Assembly: GCF_000203815.1 (NCBI RefSeq)
Contig: NW_004457723.1
Span: 682,001-746,000 of the forward strand
Direction: 5' to 3'
Length of the DNA: 64,000 nt
Source: Cavenderia fasciculata
Taxonomy: Eukaryota > Evosea > Eumycetozoa > Acytosteliales > Cavenderiaceae
Shown: positions 61,183 through 64,000 of the stretch, piece after piece
Layout of the letters: each line of letters starts with the position of its first letter
Numbering within the stretch: the stretch's first letter is position 1
Position numbers and translations under genes: made by a program
The notes under the pieces: generated by a model
What the model was told of the DNA's origin: nothing
Database searches by the model: none
Seen by the model: the letters and a program-made list of their open reading frames with translations, nothing else

Positions 61183-62059
61183 CTTTATTCTCTCTATAAC
61201 TCTTTTCTAATGTAATGTAATTTACAATACAAGAAATATATTTTTGTTTGTTCTTCTACTGTACAACTAGAAATGATGTGATAGGAACCTAGGTCCTATC
61301 ACATCCACCTAACTGCCTACCAACCTACACCTAAGAAGATATGAGGTGATCCTTGTCGTTTGTACATCTTTTGCCAATCTCCCAACATGGCCACCAACGC
61401 TATGATGATGTTATTGGATGGGTATAATCTTTGCTCTGGTTTGTTAATCTACTTTAAGGAAACAAGATAGTAGAGTGCCAATCCGCATTTGGATGATTGA
61501 TTGGCCATTAGCACTAGCACTTCCTCTTTTGTCATCGTCCTTGTCGTCCATGGGGAGATATTTGCATCATTCATTGAATTTTTGTTTGGCCATCGTTTGG
61601 TTTGTTTGTTGATTGATGGAACATTCGTTGCTTGCATTTTCTAGTTGTGTCCCATTAAGTTGGTGTGGCACTTAACTCTTGCGTCTTTTGATTATCTCGT
61701 TGTATCTCGAGAGAATTATAAGGAAGCAGCTGACCACCAAATCTAATTTGATTTACTACTACTTTGGTGGCGCATGATAATGAATATGAATGCAATCACC
61801 ATCTACTCGCCGCATGATGGATGCTGCAGCTACTAATAGTAGGTAAGTTGTAGATTCGTTTCTACCCTTCTCTTTCCATCTTCCTTATTTGATAGTACTA
61901 TCTATCATAATTAATAATTAATAATAAACAAACAGACATACAGAGCAGAGATATATAATAATATAATATAATAATATAATAATATAATACAAAGAAGCAA
62001 TAAATAAATTAAAAAGGGTGAACTTCACAATAGAGTGCTTTTGAAAAGAATTGACAAAA
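61183..62059. promoter_or_regulatory. Divergent promoter region between the two DNase II-family genes
   Basis: About 880 bases with no convincing gene. It holds a 31-base near-perfect palindrome (61275-61305), a run of AATAT/ATAAT units (61949-61990) and a less AT-rich central part (61320-61850). The short minus-strand frame 61449-61637 shows no family features. Confidence 0.5.
61275..61305. promoter_or_regulatory. 31-base palindrome in the DNase II intergenic region
   Basis: The 12-base arm GATGTGATAGGA and its exact inverse are separated by ACCTAGG, itself almost a palindrome (CCTAGG). Only one base breaks the symmetry of the whole. It lies 93 bases upstream of the giant gene start codon and about 755 bases from the divergent gene; a binding site for a dimeric factor is possible. 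Confidence 0.6.
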
Positions 62060-64000
62060 ATGAGGTGGGGTACATTATGTTCACCGCCCTTTTCTTTTGC
62101 ACTATTATTGTTTAATATAGTTATATTATTATCAATAACAAATGTAAATGCACGTATGTAATCAAAGTCGGTTGAAGAATGTATTATTATTATTAACTTA
62201 CTCTGTTCTTATCATTTGAAGAAATCAAATGTATATCACCTGGTGGAGACAAGGTAACATGGTGGTTAGCAAGAAAACTACCGTTTACACAAAAGTATAT
62301 CTATTGGAGTAGTGCCAGCAATGATATTCAGGTGTACAACTCGATTAGTGATGATGACAGTTGTCTCGGACGTACACTCGACCAGCTGACAAACACTGTC
62401 ATTGCAAACACTTCGTCTACAGGGACCGCCTATTTGGCATTCAATAATGAACCATACTATGACGACGGCTCGGGTGACATTGCACCTGCAATGATGGGTG
62501 TTCTACCCTTAGATACACAACAATGGGGAAAGGGTCTACTCATCTACCGAAAGGAGCAAGGTGGAGGTGTCTTTATCAAACATTCTCTGCCATCGTTTCC
62601 CATCCCTATCAGAGGGTCTATCACATCTGTCAAGAAACCATCAGATAATCCTAATGGATTATGGTACCCTAAAGAGTATTTAGTCGGTACACCACCACTA
62701 GAGTTTGATCAACAAGATGATGTATCTCTTGGTCACTCGTTTATGTGTGCACCCAGTGCCCCGATTGCCGATATGGCCGATATCATCAAGTATGGGTATC
62801 CACATGTCTATGCCTCTAATCTCGGGCTGGCACCTACCGCCATTCCAGAACTAGACACTATTATTCGAAATGATCCAATCAACTCTTATTCAAGAGCAAC
62901 GTCGACTGTCCAATTCTATTATATTGGTGCACTTGGGTTCCCAGGATTCTATAGTACTGCTCCAAACTTTAATGTTACTATTCCAGTATGTTTAGGTTAT
63001 AAACTCCTCAAAATATAAATATACATATATGTTATAAATATACTTACCACTATCTATTATCTAACTAATTTAGAGCAGATATAATATTAAAAGTAGTATT
63101 AATGCAATCACTGAAATAAGATTACCAGAGGATTTTATCAAACAATACAATATATCAAGATCACTGGCTCATTGGAGTATGGATGTTGATATGTCACGTC
63201 TAATGTTTTCAAAGGATCAAATTTGTATTATGGATTATACAAATGAAGGTGTAAGTTAAGTTAATCATATAAACCAACAAGATCGATATTAATATTTCTA
63301 TTTTTATTTTTCTTTTAGAATGGAAATTATATGCTTTGTGTAATTGGGTTACCATTTAATGATAAAGGAAAACCTTGGTCACAGTTTATTCAACGATCAA
63401 CTGTCAGGTATATTACTGGTTGTGTGGGTACATCATGTTCAACCAATCAATTGCTAGTCAACTTTTTAACAACGTTTAGTGGAAAGGTATTGTTTGATAT
63501 TAGTGCATTCACCACCAACTCTGATGCCGAGCAAATTGGTGATATTAGATCATATGCAAGACTTGTAGAAACCACCTTTTTACCAAATACAACCATTACC
63601 ATTGGTAGTAGTGATGTGCAAGCATGTGACGAAACATGTTTGAGTAGATTCTCTGAAAGATATATCTACCAAACAGACTCTACCGGTTTATTGCATTTTG
63701 AAAAAGCAATGGAGAAATCAATACTCTTTTCATTACAATTGTCAAGTAGTAGTAATGGTGGTACTGGTAGTGTCAGTGTCTACTGGAATGATAATAGAGA
63801 ATCTCCACAACTCGTATCAATTCCAATCGATCGTTCAACAGGAGTTGCCATAGTTGGCAGTCAATCGTCGTTGACCTATGCCATATTTATTTACAAGGTA
63901 TTATGTATCTTTGAACCAATTCGTCAACAATGGTTAAGTACTAGTAGTGGTGTTGGTATTAATATATCAACTGTTCAAGTTCATCTTGACCGTATCAATC
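62060..64000 (+). CDS. Secreted DNase II-like protein, catalytic residues apparently lost (3' partial)
   Basis: Exons 62060-62153, 62222-62985, 63074-63250 and 63319 to beyond the window end. A signal peptide (FALLLFNIVILLSITNVNA) precedes a DNase II-like fold: CISPGGDKVTWWLARKLP, an FNNEP motif (YNDQP in active enzymes), VFIKHSLPSFP, WYPKEYLVGTP and GHSFMCAP. The place of the first catalytic His, GHTKG in DNase II, reads QWGKG. The second, normally HSK followed by CxGDxNR and RGGG-x-LC, reads DMSRLMF, then CIMDYTNEGNGNYMLC. Both catalytic histidines therefore look replaced, and it is probably a pseudoenzyme or has another role. At least 220 further residues of unknown type follow. It is divergent from the giant IPT/TIG-DNase II gene. 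Confidence 0.8.

Noticed and set aside
61449-61637. 62-codon minus-strand frame between the DNase II genes
   Set aside because: No signal peptide, domain or splice partners, and short enough to be chance in a less AT-rich patch.

Overview
This window is nuclear DNA from a dictyostelid social amoeba. The evidence is its strong AT richness, short AT-rich GT-AG introns (about 60-110 nt), long runs of Asn, Gln, Ser and Thr codons, FNIP-repeat protein kinase architecture, the dictyostelid type of ankyrin-repeat proteins, and a Skp1 very close to the Dictyostelium protein. The species cannot be fixed from sequence alone; several proteins differ clearly from what I recall of D. discoideum, so another dictyostelid is likely. 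I rebuilt the gene models by hand from splice signals. In all multi-exon models except the first, exon lengths add up to a whole number of codons.

Layout, left to right. 1-3.7 kb: 3' part of an ATP-grasp plus GHMP-kinase fusion gene with a reading-frame break. 3.8-5.75 kb (-): coiled-coil protein with a Csm1/Pcs1-like C-terminus. 5.75-7.37 kb: long intergenic leader region. 7.4-8.1 kb: LIM protein. 8.4-10.1 kb: Cdc73 of the Paf1 complex. 10.4-14.2 kb: FNIP-repeat protein kinase. 14.2-15.9 kb: gene-poor island with a tRNA-Ala(AGC), a direct duplication reaching into the tRNA 3' end, and decayed ORFs. 15.9-19.1 kb: RFWD3-like RING/WD40 ligase. 19.4-22.5 kb: two-TOG microtubule protein. 22.6-23.2 kb (-): orphan secreted protein. 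24.0-25.3 kb: casein kinase II alpha. 25.7-26.4 kb (-): four-TM protein, possibly a haem transporter. 27.0-28.1 kb: mitochondrial carrier of ornithine type.

28.2-32.3 kb (-): BAH plus DUF4211 chromatin protein. 32.8-33.9 kb (-): lysine-rich triple-repeat protein. 34.3-35.3 kb (-): MRTO4 ribosome assembly factor. 36.2-37.1 kb: Skp1. 37.4-39.8 kb (-): HEATR3/Syo1-like protein. 40.2-44.3 kb (-): large helical protein of unknown family. 44.8-47.6 kb: HPS1 subunit of BLOC-3. 47.7-49.0 kb (-): STK19. 49.1-51.35 kb and 51.6-52.8 kb (-): a convergent pair of ankyrin-type family proteins. 53.0-61.2 kb (-): a 2,478-residue secreted protein in which a DNase II domain sits between two sets of IPT/TIG repeats. 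62.06 kb to the window end: a divergent, secreted DNase II-like protein that seems to have lost both catalytic histidines.

Most genes are unrelated housekeeping genes, as is usual in these compact genomes. There are loose themes: ribosome biogenesis (MRTO4, HEATR3), ubiquitin ligases (RFWD3, Skp1) and DNA repair or transcription (Cdc73, RFWD3, STK19, BAH/DUF4211). The most unusual part is the right end: a divergent pair of DNase II-family genes, one apparently active and built into an adhesion-like IPT/TIG protein, the other apparently a pseudoenzyme, with a near-perfect palindrome between them.
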